Positions 1 through 8,602 of a stretch of DNA of 64,000 bases are shown one piece after another; within the stretch, counting starts at the first letter, position 1; every line of letters starts with the position of its first letter. Origin of the DNA: UBA4055 sp964648295 (lineage in GTDB: Bacteria > UBA4055); the NCBI GenBank assembly GCA_964648295.1, contig CAZYNH010000011.1, forward strand, positions 1 through 64,000, given 5' to 3'. The position numbers and the translations under genes were made by a program. A model generated the notes under the pieces. The model saw only the letters and a program-made list of their open reading frames with translations. It was not told the origin of the DNA and made no database searches.

Positions 1-26
1 TAAAGGACAACGGCCTAATTATTTTC

Positions 27-55
27 TTGAAAAAAAAGTCATGAAAACATATATT
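27..55 (+). promoter_or_regulatory. Predicted promoter of the asparaginase operon
   Basis: TTGAAA (27-32) and TATATT (50-55) are separated by exactly 17 bases, and the -10 box is followed by TA. The predicted start of transcription lies near base 62, about 70 bases before the asparaginase ATG. The ribosome binding site AGAAGGGA lies at 123-130. Confidence 0.5.
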
Positions 56-133
56 TAAGTTTCGCGTTTTGAATGATTTTGCGAACCAAAGAAAACCGGG
101 AGTGTAAAAGCGAAAAAACAGCAGAAGGGATCT

Positions 134-1108
134 ATGAAAAAAAAGATACTTATAATCACAACTGGCGGAACGATCTCGATGAAAGCCGGAAATGACGGGG
201 TGGTGCCGTCTCTTACCGGCGCAGAAATACTGCAGATGATTCCCCGTATCGGTGACTATGCTGATATTGAACTTTTCGAGTTCAGCAACATTCCCAGCCC
301 GATGATGACGCCACAGAGAATGTTCGAACTTTCGCAGCTGGTATCAGAAAGGATAAATCATTTTGACGGAATTGTAATTACCCACGGTACGGACACTATA
401 GAAGAAACTTCCTATATGCTTTTTCTGACGCTTCAGACTAAAAAACCGGTGATATTTACCGCTGCCATGAGATCAAATGAAGAGAACGGGCTTGACGGCC
501 CGAGGAACCTGTTTAACGCTGTCAGAGTCGCGTCGGACGAAAAAAGTTACGACCGCGGAGTTATGCTGGCGATAAATGACGAGATATTCAGCGTAAGGGA
601 AGTGTATAAATCTTCTACAAGCCTGACGAACGCATTCGACGCGCCGCACTACGGAGTCCTGGGCATGATCGATGTTGACGATATTATTTATTACAGAAAA
701 TCGGAATTCAGATACAAGTACGAAGTTAAACGGATCGAGCCTGCCGTTGACCTTATAAAACTGTGCGCCGGAGTGAGCAGAAAGTTCATTGATTACTCCG
801 TTGCGACCGGAGCTAAAGGTATAGTCGTCGAGGCTTTCGGCAGAGGTAATGTGAACCCGGAGATGAAAAACGGCATTGTGGATGCTATTAAGAAGGATCT
901 TCCCGTCGTAATAACATCGAGAGTACCGAACGGAAGGGTTCTGGGGATCTACGGCTATGAGGGAGGCGCGAGACAGCTTGAAGAGAACGGAGCTATAATG
1001 GGCTACGACCTCAACAGCGAAAAAGCCAGGCTTAAGCTCATGGTACTGCTGGGATTAGGCAAATCAGTGGAAGAGATAAAACAGATATTCAGAGACGACA
1101 GGGGGTAG
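134..1108 (+). CDS. ansA: L-asparaginase (cytoplasmic, type I-like)
   Basis: This enzyme hydrolyses L-asparagine to aspartate and ammonia. The 324-residue length matches the bacterial asparaginase/glutaminase family. The first active-site motif TTGGTIS lies at residues 9-15 and the second, THGTDTIEET, at residues 83-92. These carry the two catalytic threonines and the Asp-Lys relay region of the family. There is no signal peptide, so it should act in the cytoplasm, which favours the AnsA type over the secreted AnsB type. The ATG is preceded by AGAAGGGA at good spacing. It is the first gene of a run of four + strand genes. Substrate preference between asparagine and glutamine cannot be read from the sequence. 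Confidence 0.92.
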   Translation: MKKKILIITTGGTISMKAGNDGVVPSLTGAEILQMIPRIGDYADIELFEFSNIPSPMMTPQRMFELSQLVSERINHFDGIVITHGTDTIEETSYMLFLTLQTKKPVIFTAAMRSNEENGLDGPRNLFNAVRVASDEKSYDRGVMLAINDEIFSVREVYKSSTSLTNAFDAPHYGVLGMIDVDDIIYYRKSEFRYKYEVKRIEPAVDLIKLCAGVSRKFIDYSVATGAKGIVVEAFGRGNVNPEMKNGIVDAIKKDLPVVITSRVPNGRVLGIYGYEGGARQLEENGAIMGYDLNSEKARLKLMVLLGLGKSVEEIKQIFRDDRG

Positions 1109-1128
1109 GCACGGGGCACTTCAACTCT

Positions 1129-1545
1129 TTGATCCGGAACAGAAAATTCATAAGCATATCGCTTTTCGCATATGCGTCCGCGATCGTGATAATATCTCAT
1201 TTGTCGTTCGAAGACTCCGGTAACGGACTCTTAAAAATAAACGATAAGATACTTCATCTGACTGAATATTATTTTCTGGGAATTCTCCTCTTCAGATACC
1301 TTTCTAAAGTAAAGGGCCTGAAAAACGGCAGATCTTATCTGATTACACTTCTTTACGGAACGGCTTTTGCGGTTTCGGACGAGATACATCAGGGCTTCAT
1401 AGGTTATTTCGATTCAGGCGTATTCGGAGGTGTCAGAAATCCGGATATAATGGATATTCTGGCCGACATGACGGGTATATGTTTATCATTACTGACAATA
1501 TTTGTACTTGATCTGTTTAAGCAACTAAATTTGACACGGGACTAA
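1129..1545 (+). CDS. VanZ-like family membrane protein
   Basis: This small integral membrane protein of 138 residues has about four hydrophobic segments. The conserved VanZ-family features are a DEIHQ motif near residue 85 and a C-terminal region with R-NPDIMDILAD. VanZ-like proteins have been linked to glycopeptide resistance in one plasmid system, but the role of most family members is unknown, so no resistance phenotype is implied. The only upstream start in frame is TTG at 1129, with a weak GGGG about 12 bases before it, so the start is uncertain. It begins 20 bases after the asparaginase stop and ends one base before the next ATG, which indicates co-transcription. Confidence 0.75.
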   Translation: MIRNRKFISISLFAYASAIVIISHLSFEDSGNGLLKINDKILHLTEYYFLGILLFRYLSKVKGLKNGRSYLITLLYGTAFAVSDEIHQGFIGYFDSGVFGGVRNPDIMDILADMTGICLSLLTIFVLDLFKQLNLTRD

Positions 1546-1546
1546 A

Positions 1547-4513
1547 ATGAAAGACGAAAAAAAAGTTACCAGAATAACAGGCGGAGCCGTTTTCATTATA
1601 TCAACGGTATTATATCTTATGACAGTAGCGCCGACAACTCTATTCTGGGATTGCGGTGAATTCATTACGACATCTTACATTCTGGGAATACCTCATCCGC
1701 CCGGAGCGCCTTTTTATCTGATGCTGGGAAGATTATTTTCCATGATCCCGTTCGGTGATGTAGGACTGAGGGTTAATCTGCTTTCTGTATTTTCGAGTTC
1801 ACTCTCGGTTCTTTTCCTGTACCTTATAACAGCAAGGATAATAAGGAACTGGCGCGGCGGCGCAAAAGATGTTTATGACATGTTCATTATACACATGAGC
1901 TCAGCTGTGGCTGCACTGACTTTCGCGTTCACCTTCACTTTCTGGTTCAGCGCGGTAGAGGCGGAAGTTTACGCCTTAAGCATGTTCTTCACTTCTATAA
2001 TAGTATGGCTTACTCTTGTATGGACAGAAAAGCACTCTGAGCAGGATTCATCCAGATACCTTCTCCTTATGATGCTTCTTGTGGGGCTTGGCACAGGAGT
2101 TCATCTTCTTAATATCCTGACCCTTCCCGTAAGTGTTTTTATAATGTGGTATTACGACAGAAGAACTTCAGTGATAGTAGGCGCCGGCGTGATTATATCG
2201 ATAATGGTGCTTTTCGCTTTCCCTCTCGAATGGAAGATTTATTCTCTTTTCATATTTATAGCGCTGTCGGTTTATTTTAACAACCTTAAGGACAGAGAGG
2301 ATATCTCGCTGGCTTTCATTATGCCTCTTCTTCTAATACTGGGATACTCCACTTACCTTATGATATATATTAGGGCAGGATTGAATCCGCCTATAAACGA
2401 AAATGACCCTTCGAACTGGACAAGAATGCTCGCCTACCTGAACAGGGAGCAGTACGGGGATGAAGCCCAGCTGAAGAATGCCGTTAATCTATTTTTCGGA
2501 GAACCGAACAGAAAATATCTGGAATCACTTGAAAAGATAGGAGCTGTGGCCGGAAGTGAATCAGATCCGTGGAAAGGCCACTGGTCTTTTTTCTGGAAAT
2601 ATCAGATAGTTGATATGTATATAAGGTATTTCAACTGGCAGTTCGTCGGAATCTGCGCGGACAGACTCACTCACACATCTACCCTAAAAGGCCTTTACGC
2701 GGTTCCTTTCCTAGCAGGGCTCTGGGGCATGATCCATCACTTTTTTAAAGACTGGAAAAAAGCTCTCGCTCTGCTTTTCCTTTTCATTATCATGAGCCTT
2801 GGTCTTGTAATATATCAGAATCAGGATTATCTTCAGCCTAGAGAGCGAGACTATTTTTATGTCGGATCGTTTTTCATCTTCTCAATATGGATAGGCATCG
2901 GTTTGGTGTCTGTCCTTGAATCTCTTAAGGAAAAAAATCTCTTAAAACTAATCATTCCTGTTTCGATATTAGGTCTGGCGATACCGGTAATGGAGATCAA
3001 GGCTAATTATTATTTGTCCGACAGATCAGGGAATTATGTGGCCTGGGATTACTCCAAGAATATTCTTGAAAGCTGTGACGAAAACGGTATTCTGTTCACG
3101 AACGGCGATAACGACACATTCCCGGTTTGGTATCTGCAGGAAGTGGAGGGAATAAGAACAGATGTTCAGGTCATCAACCTTTCATTATTAAATACAGGCT
3201 GGTATATAAGGCAGATAAAGCAGAAAATGCCTGAGTATATAAGGTATTCCGAAAAGCAGATCGACGATTATTTTGACCAGCACCTTATGACATCGGACGG
3301 ATTCATGAGAAGATACTGGCCTGAAAAAAGAAAACTGCAGGTCCCGGCCATGAACGGAGTTGACAAAGTTGAATGGGAACTCGGTCCTACAATGAGAATA
3401 AACATTCAGGGAAATCAGGAAGGTTTTATAAAGATCCAGGATCAGATGGTGCTGGAGATAATTGCCTACAACGCGCAGATGAACTGGAAAAGGCCTGTAT
3501 ATTTCGCCGTTACTGTCGGGAGCTCCAACTTTATCGGGCTTGATGACTGGATGAGAATGGACGGACTTTGTTTCCGGGTAGTCGATTATAAGGCTGAAAA
3601 AGGTATTGATCCTGAAGAAGTTTATGAAAGGATCCTCGGAAGGTTTCTGACATCTTACAGGAATCTTGACGATCCCGGAATATATTATGATGACAATATT
3701 CAGAGACTACTTCAGAATTACAGGAGCGCATTTTTACAGCTTGCCATTTATTTTGACGAAAATAAAGGGTCAGGGGAAAGCAAAGATATACCTGATCTGG
3801 ATACAGACAGGATATACAGCTATACCGAGTTCAGCGGTTTCTCTGTAAGCGACAAAAAAAGATACCTGCTTGCGAAGATGGAGAAGATCATGCCTGCGGC
3901 TGTAATACCTTATACAAATGAAATGGTTGTTGCGGAACTTGCCGGAATGTATGCGGATATAGGCGAAACCGAAAAAGGAGCTGAACTTATCTCAAATATC
4001 AATGTTTCGGGCATGTCATTAAAAAAACAGCTCCGTTTTATTATGTACGCCGCCTCAAGAGGTTACGGAAGTTACTCTCTGGGGATGCTGGAACGGATAT
4101 CGTCGGACATATTGAAGATCAAAGACGAAAAATCAAAATTCGAAAGGTTCTTCGAGCTTTATGCGGGATTTGTCAAACTTGAGGAAACTGTATTAAGAGA
4201 TACTATTGCGGCGATTACCTTCAGAAATCTTGAAAAACTGAATAAGACGGACCTGAGAAACACACTGTTCAAGGAATATGCCATACTGGCATTTCAGGGC
4301 GGCGACAGCGATTATGCCGCTTTTGTGATGAGAAGGCTGACCGAACTGGACCCTAAAGATATTGAAAGCCTTGATCTTCTTTTCCAGATATACCATCTTT
4401 CAGGCCGATATCCTGAAGCGCTTGAGACTGTCAATAAATACCTCGAACTGAAACCTGAAGACAAAGAGCATTTAAAGAATAAGGTCGAGCTTGAGACTTT
4501 ACTCGGAAAATAG
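1547..4513 (+). CDS. DUF2723 membrane protein (GT-C glycosyltransferase-like) with TPR tail
   Basis: This is a 988-residue protein whose N-terminal half is a multi-spanning membrane region and whose C-terminal part is soluble. The N-terminus carries the DUF2723 signature: FWDCGEFITT followed by GIPHPPGAPFYLMLGR. DUF2723 is related to protein O-mannosyltransferases (the TMEM260 group) and is common in Bacteroidota and relatives. It is expected to transfer a sugar from a polyprenyl-phosphate donor on the outer face of the inner membrane; this is inferred from the family. The last 100 or so residues look like a tetratricopeptide repeat (for example LFQIYHLSGRYPEALETV). It overlaps neither neighbour but is spaced by 1 and 6 bases, so it sits in one operon with the VanZ-like and flippase-like genes. 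Confidence 0.85.
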   Translation: MKDEKKVTRITGGAVFIISTVLYLMTVAPTTLFWDCGEFITTSYILGIPHPPGAPFYLMLGRLFSMIPFGDVGLRVNLLSVFSSSLSVLFLYLITARIIRNWRGGAKDVYDMFIIHMSSAVAALTFAFTFTFWFSAVEAEVYALSMFFTSIIVWLTLVWTEKHSEQDSSRYLLLMMLLVGLGTGVHLLNILTLPVSVFIMWYYDRRTSVIVGAGVIISIMVLFAFPLEWKIYSLFIFIALSVYFNNLKDREDISLAFIMPLLLILGYSTYLMIYIRAGLNPPINENDPSNWTRMLAYLNREQYGDEAQLKNAVNLFFGEPNRKYLESLEKIGAVAGSESDPWKGHWSFFWKYQIVDMYIRYFNWQFVGICADRLTHTSTLKGLYAVPFLAGLWGMIHHFFKDWKKALALLFLFIIMSLGLVIYQNQDYLQPRERDYFYVGSFFIFSIWIGIGLVSVLESLKEKNLLKLIIPVSILGLAIPVMEIKANYYLSDRSGNYVAWDYSKNILESCDENGILFTNGDNDTFPVWYLQEVEGIRTDVQVINLSLLNTGWYIRQIKQKMPEYIRYSEKQIDDYFDQHLMTSDGFMRRYWPEKRKLQVPAMNGVDKVEWELGPTMRINIQGNQEGFIKIQDQMVLEIIAYNAQMNWKRPVYFAVTVGSSNFIGLDDWMRMDGLCFRVVDYKAEKGIDPEEVYERILGRFLTSYRNLDDPGIYYDDNIQRLLQNYRSAFLQLAIYFDENKGSGESKDIPDLDTDRIYSYTEFSGFSVSDKKRYLLAKMEKIMPAAVIPYTNEMVVAELAGMYADIGETEKGAELISNINVSGMSLKKQLRFIMYAASRGYGSYSLGMLERISSDILKIKDEKSKFERFFELYAGFVKLEETVLRDTIAAITFRNLEKLNKTDLRNTLFKEYAILAFQGGDSDYAAFVMRRLTELDPKDIESLDLLFQIYHLSGRYPEALETVNKYLELKPEDKEHLKNKVELETLLGK

Positions 4514-4519
4514 CTGATA

Positions 4520-5482
4520 ATGAAAAAAAAGATAATTAAATATCTAAGGCTCTCCGTTTCAGCAGTTTTACTTATATATCTGTTCTACTTCATTATTGAC
4601 TTCAAAAACCTTGTCAATATCCTGAAGAACACAGATATTCTGTTCCTGACTGTCTCTGTGATATTCTTCTTCATGTCCGTCTTTGCCGCGGCCTACAGAT
4701 GGCAGTATGTAGTTTCTTTAAAAAAAATGCATCTGCCTTTTACCACAAGCCTCCGGGAATATTTTATAGGCATGTTCTTCAACAACTTCCTGCCGGGTTC
4801 AATAGGCGGGGATGTAGTCAGGATAGTTGGCGCGGCCGAAGCTATCCGTTCAAAAGAGATAGCTCTTTCTTCAGTATTTGTGGAAAGGATAATCGGCCTT
4901 ATCTCTCTGGTAGCCATCGGTCTTTCTGGCTTTCTTTTTCTTAATATCGACTCAGGGCCCGGATATATCGGTATAAGCTTTATTCTTCTCGCGACCCTGT
5001 CAATGATACTTACCGCTGTCATCAATCCCAACTCCAATTCTGCTTTATGCGAGGTCGCGGAATCATATCTTCCAAAAAAGGTTTCAGAGAATATAATCTC
5101 ATACATGAAAGATTTTTCAGGATATTCAGATTCTCCTCTCAAGCTCTTCGTGGTCTTTATTATATCCTTCGCTTTTAAAATATTCGACGGTTTCTTTCTT
5201 TTTTTCATTTTTTTAAGCCTGGGGCTTGACCTGAGCTACGCTCATGCGATAGCAATGTTCGCGATAATTAATGTTATCAAGATGGTACCGATATCCCTTA
5301 ACGGACTCGGTCTAAGTGCGATCTCATGGGTGATCATTCTTAAAAGTTTTGGTATAGACGAGAATGTATCGGCGTCAGTAGATTTTCTTACAATAACTGT
5401 CTCGCTGCTCATAAGCGGCATAGGCGGGATCCTGTATTTTATGCGCGGTTATAAAAAAAAGACCGCTCAGAAGCGGTCTTAG
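4520..5482 (+). CDS. Flippase-like membrane protein (LPG synthase TM region / UPF0104 family)
   Basis: This 320-residue protein has about eight transmembrane segments and resembles the membrane region of MprF and the AglD/UPF0104 family (lysylphosphatidylglycerol synthase TM region). Family motifs include the segment NNFLPGSIGGDVVRI and, later, a conserved NGLGLSA loop. Members move or act on lipid-linked substrates; no catalytic C-terminal synthase domain is present here, so a lipid flippase role is the likeliest inference. It follows the DUF2723 gene by 6 bases, which suggests it serves the same lipid-linked sugar pathway. Its final codons lie inside a transcription terminator that serves the opposite strand. 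Confidence 0.75.
   Translation: MKKKIIKYLRLSVSAVLLIYLFYFIIDFKNLVNILKNTDILFLTVSVIFFFMSVFAAAYRWQYVVSLKKMHLPFTTSLREYFIGMFFNNFLPGSIGGDVVRIVGAAEAIRSKEIALSSVFVERIIGLISLVAIGLSGFLFLNIDSGPGYIGISFILLATLSMILTAVINPNSNSALCEVAESYLPKKVSENIISYMKDFSGYSDSPLKLFVVFIISFAFKIFDGFFLFFIFLSLGLDLSYAHAIAMFAIINVIKMVPISLNGLGLSAISWVIILKSFGIDENVSASVDFLTITVSLLISGIGGILYFMRGYKKKTAQKRS
5452..5480 (-). terminator. Rho-independent terminator of the pilT transcription unit
   Basis: A perfect 9-bp stem, AAGACCGCT (5459-5467) and AGCGGTCTT (5472-5480), encloses a 4-base loop. On the minus strand the stem is followed by a run of eight T, as expected for an intrinsic terminator downstream of pilT, whose stop is at 5507. The hairpin lies within the last codons of the opposing flippase-like gene. 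On the plus strand no T-run follows, so it should act in one direction only. Confidence 0.85.
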
Positions 5483-5506
5483 ATCTGTTGTCGAATTTTT
5501 CTGAAT

Positions 5507-6919
5507 TTATATTTTTACGCCTGTCAGCATATTCTTATTCTGCAGCGCGTGAATAAGTTCGTTCCTGTCCACCGCTTTGGACAGAGCCTCGTCGATCGTG
5601 ATAGTGCCTTCTTTTATCAGATCAATGAAAGATTCGTTCATCAGTTTCTGACCCTGGCCCTTCCCTACTTCCATTATCGAAGGTATCTGGAAGTTCTTGC
5701 TTTCCCTTATCAGGTTGGAAACGGCGGATGTCACTATCAGCGTCTCATACACCGCGACCCTTCCTCCGCCATCTTTTTTACAGAGCATCTGCGAGATCAC
5801 ACCCACAAGAGAATCCGCAAGCATGGCCCTGATCTGGTTCTGCTGATTCGAAGGATACTGGTCAATTATCCTGTCCACAGTACCGACGGCAGTGTTTGTG
5901 TGCAGAGTGCCGAACACCAGGTGACCTGTCTCAGCCATCTCGATCGCTATCGATATTGTTTCAAGGTCCCTCATCTCACCGACGAGTATCACATCCGGGT
6001 CCTCCCTCAGAGCGGCTCTGAGTGCTTTCTTGAATGATTGGGTATGAACGCCGACCTCTCTCTGGTTGATCAGGCACATCTTATTCTGATGGACGAATTC
6101 CACAGGGTCTTCGATCGTGATAATGTGCTTTCTGAAATTTCTGTTGACATAGTCTATCAGCGCGGCAAGCGTTGTAGATTTACCTGATCCGGTAGGTCCT
6201 GTCACAAGAATAAGTCCCTTGGGAAGAGAGCAGAGCTCTATCACGTGCTTGGGAACTCCCAGAACATCAGGAGGCAGGATCTTGAACGGTATCTGCCTGA
6301 AAACTCCTCCGATGCCTCTGTGGTCCCTGAATATATTCGATCTGAAACGGCACAGGCCGGGTATTTCGTACGCGTAGTCAGAATCATTGGTAGCCTTGAA
6401 TTCTTCGATGTTTTTCTGGGGAGTGATATAGTTGATTATCGGCCACAAATCATCTTCAGAAAGTACCGGGAAATCCTCAAGTTCGACCATTTCGCCGTCG
6501 AGCCTGAGCATAGGTCTGGTTCCGCTGCAGATGTGAAGGTCTGAAGCGCCGTTCTCTATCATATACCTGAGCATATCGTCTATGCTGACTCTTCCGCCGC
6601 TCTGGCTGGTTTGTGTCCTGGATGCGCCCGCGACCTCGTTTTTATTCGATGAGCCGGGTTTCTTTATTTCAAAAGCAATCGCGTCCGCCGATCTGATCAC
6701 TTTAATCGGCTTTCCTCCAAGATTGAATTCCTCGGCATCACCGAAGAAATCAGAGCACTCGGTCTTCATACTTTTTATATCGGTCTCATTCAGAACTGTC
6801 TGTGTCAGGAACTTGTTCTGTCCTTCTATCACCATATAAGGCGGCTCGCCCAGCTTCAGAACTGTTTTTTCCGCGCCTTTAGACACCATCATGTTCAGTA
6901 TCTTCTCTATATTGCTCAT
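5507..6919 (-). CDS. pilT: Type IV pilus retraction ATPase PilT with duplicated N-terminal domain
   Basis: This hexameric cytoplasmic ATPase drives pilus disassembly. Walker A GPTGSGKST lies at residues 241-249, the Asp box IITIEDPVEF at 266-275, Walker B ILVGEMRD at 311-318 and the His box TGHLVFGTLHT at 331-341. AVSNLIRE at 399-406 corresponds to the AIRNLIRE motif required for retraction, which separates PilT from PilB. The protein is 470 residues, about 110 longer than a typical PilT. The extra N-terminus (1-90) looks like a second, degenerate copy of the PAS-like N-terminal domain that begins near residue 110. A Ser/Gln/Gly-rich linker joins them. It overlaps the preceding gene by 4 bases. 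No other pilus genes are in the window. Confidence 0.93.
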   Translation of the reverse strand: MSNIEKILNMMVSKGAEKTVLKLGEPPYMVIEGQNKFLTQTVLNETDIKSMKTECSDFFGDAEEFNLGGKPIKVIRSADAIAFEIKKPGSSNKNEVAGASRTQTSQSGGRVSIDDMLRYMIENGASDLHICSGTRPMLRLDGEMVELEDFPVLSEDDLWPIINYITPQKNIEEFKATNDSDYAYEIPGLCRFRSNIFRDHRGIGGVFRQIPFKILPPDVLGVPKHVIELCSLPKGLILVTGPTGSGKSTTLAALIDYVNRNFRKHIITIEDPVEFVHQNKMCLINQREVGVHTQSFKKALRAALREDPDVILVGEMRDLETISIAIEMAETGHLVFGTLHTNTAVGTVDRIIDQYPSNQQNQIRAMLADSLVGVISQMLCKKDGGGRVAVYETLIVTSAVSNLIRESKNFQIPSIMEVGKGQGQKLMNESFIDLIKEGTITIDEALSKAVDRNELIHALQNKNMLTGVKI

Positions 6920-7371
6920 ATCAGCTCCACCTTATTGATTTTGTTTTTATTTACATAGACCTTTTTATCGTTCCTCAAAAAAGTGAGAAAATCCCTCTCT
7001 GTGTTAAGAAAATCCTGGGGTCTTGCCCTGTTGACGGGAAGTTCTTCGTGTATCGTGAACTCGAACTGCTCGCCTGTTATGAACTGAATGCAAAGATCTT
7101 CTTTTTTGGATTCGGCGGTTATCTCTTCAAGCTCGGAAACATAAAATATTGAATCGATATTAAGAATAGAGAACTTCTCTTTACCGTTTAATATCATCGC
7201 CGGTATGAACTGAGCCTTGTCGTTCAGTACTTCCAGAACCGTTTCCTCACCTGTGTGATACGGGGAAAAACGGTTTAGAAAAAGTATCATCCTTGAATTT
7301 TTGATTACGCCTCCGTCCTTGAAAGCTATCTCGACTTCCTTTTTAAGCTTGGGTATATTCAGATCGTCCAT
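6916..7371 (-). CDS. Small two-repeat protein upstream of pilT (DUF6812-like)
   Basis: This 151-residue soluble protein has no signal peptide or membrane segment. It seems to contain two copies of a roughly 70-residue unit. The first (about 10-76) has an R-x3-FLN element followed by FIPAMIL and ILNIDSIFYV. The second (about 88-151) has R-PQDFLN, FLTFLR and VYVNKNKINKVEL. The R-x-x-DFLN pattern recalls DUF6812 proteins, which I name only tentatively. The stop overlaps the pilT start by 4 bases, so translation of the two is probably coupled. A role in controlling or localising the pilus ATPase is a guess from position. Confidence 0.7.
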   Translation of the reverse strand: MDDLNIPKLKKEVEIAFKDGGVIKNSRMILFLNRFSPYHTGEETVLEVLNDKAQFIPAMILNGKEKFSILNIDSIFYVSELEEITAESKKEDLCIQFITGEQFEFTIHEELPVNRARPQDFLNTERDFLTFLRNDKKVYVNKNKINKVELI

Positions 7372-7373
7372 TG

Positions 7374-8516
7374 TTACCTCCCCTGACCGTTGAAATTTTC
7401 TATAAGAATCCTGAAATAATTAAAGCCTGCCGCCATCGCCCTCTCATCCGGAGAGTAAGCCTGATTGTGCAGTCCGGCCTTTCTGTTCACATCGTTAGCG
7501 GCGCCTAGCCACGCTATCGCTCCCGGGACTTTTTCGAGCATGAACCCGAAATCCTCACCGGTCATTTTCTTTGGGCATTCGATAATGCTTATGCCTTTTC
7601 CGAAATCGGTGTCTTTGATCTTTTCGTATATATTTCTGTCGTTAACCGCTGGCGTGTATTCCGTGTGTATCATAAGTTTTGCTTTTATCCCGAACGATAT
7701 CGTGACCGAATTGGCCATATCCTTGAGCTTTGATTTTATCGTCTCAAGATCGTTTTTGTAATATGATCTCGCCGTACCCTTAACAGTCGAATAGGACGGA
7801 AGGATGTTCGCCGCTTCCCCTGCCTGTATCATGCCGATCGAGAGCACGTTTTCGTTGACTGGGTCAAGAAATCGCGGAACTATAGTATTAAGAAGACTGA
7901 TCAGGCTTACGGAAGCGGTTATAAGATCGTTGTTCTGATGCGGTACCGCGGCGTGGCCGCCTTTTCCCTCCAGCCTGATTTCGAACTCGATCGTTCCCGC
8001 GAACATCTTGCCGTCATTCAAGGCTATCGTTCCTACGGGGAATTCAACTGTGTTATGCAGCGCATATATCTCTTTTACGCTGAATTTATCGAATAACCCT
8101 TCTTTCACCATCATCTCGCCGCCGCCGAAACCTTCCTCTGCAGGCTGGAAAATGAGAAGAATATTCTTTCCCGGCTTCGTGTGCGCTATCCATCCGGCGA
8201 GAGTAATAAGCATGCTCATGTGAAGATCGTGCCCGCAGGCATGCATGTGTCCCTCGTGCTCCGAAGCATAATCCAGGCCGGTCTCCTCTTTTATTTTCAG
8301 CGCGTCAATATCGGACCGGAACGCAATAAACTGCCCATCCGCCGCTTTATATTCGGCGACTATACCGGTCTTGGCATAAGAATGAAGCCTGAAACAGCCC
8401 GTCTTCTCAAGGTGCTCTTTTATATAGGCTGAAGTTTTTTTCTCCTCAAAAGCAGTTTCCGGTATCTTGTGCAGATTCCGCCTGTGCAGTCTTAGAATCT
8501 CGTTAAGTTTATCCAT
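7374..8516 (-). CDS. M20D family amidohydrolase (N-acyl-amino acid hydrolase-like)
   Basis: This 380-residue metal-dependent hydrolase of peptidase family M20, subfamily D, removes an acyl group from an N-acyl amino acid. The metal ligands are visible in HACGHDLHMS near residue 92 and PAEEGFGGGEMM near residue 130, with a further ligand region at MTGEDFG near residue 325. Related enzymes include N-acetyl-diaminopimelate deacetylase, hippurate hydrolase and auxin-conjugate hydrolases; the substrate cannot be assigned. The dimerisation domain typical of the family lies around residues 175-290. It is the first gene of a three-gene minus-strand unit and ends 2 bases before the next ATG. A clear promoter precedes it. 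Confidence 0.85.
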   Translation of the reverse strand: MDKLNEILRLHRRNLHKIPETAFEEKKTSAYIKEHLEKTGCFRLHSYAKTGIVAEYKAADGQFIAFRSDIDALKIKEETGLDYASEHEGHMHACGHDLHMSMLITLAGWIAHTKPGKNILLIFQPAEEGFGGGEMMVKEGLFDKFSVKEIYALHNTVEFPVGTIALNDGKMFAGTIEFEIRLEGKGGHAAVPHQNNDLITASVSLISLLNTIVPRFLDPVNENVLSIGMIQAGEAANILPSYSTVKGTARSYYKNDLETIKSKLKDMANSVTISFGIKAKLMIHTEYTPAVNDRNIYEKIKDTDFGKGISIIECPKKMTGEDFGFMLEKVPGAIAWLGAANDVNRKAGLHNQAYSPDERAMAAGFNYFRILIENFNGQGR

Positions 8517-8544
8517 TACTTTAATTCCCCGGTTACACTCAATT

Positions 8545-8573
8545 AATTTAATCCTATTTGTGACCGTTTACAA
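8545..8573 (-). promoter_or_regulatory. Predicted promoter of the M20-pilT unit
   Basis: On the minus strand TTGTAA (8568-8573) and TAAATT (8545-8550) are separated by 17 bases. Predicted transcription starts near 8538, about 22 bases before the M20 start codon. The rest of the 86-base gap downstream of the beta-barrel gene shows no convincing hairpin, so read-through from the upstream operon remains possible. Confidence 0.55.
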
Positions 8574-8602
8574 GACAATTAATAAAAGAAATTCGTCCCG
8601 AC

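Noticed and set aside
1129..1545. VanZ-like gene as an antibiotic-resistance determinant
   Set aside because: No vanA-type ligase or regulator is near, and VanZ-like membrane proteins are widespread with no link to resistance.
4693..5208. Long minus-strand frame of 171 codons opposite the flippase-like gene
   Set aside because: It has no recognisable motif and low-complexity basic composition, and lies wholly within a well-supported + strand gene. It is a shadow frame.
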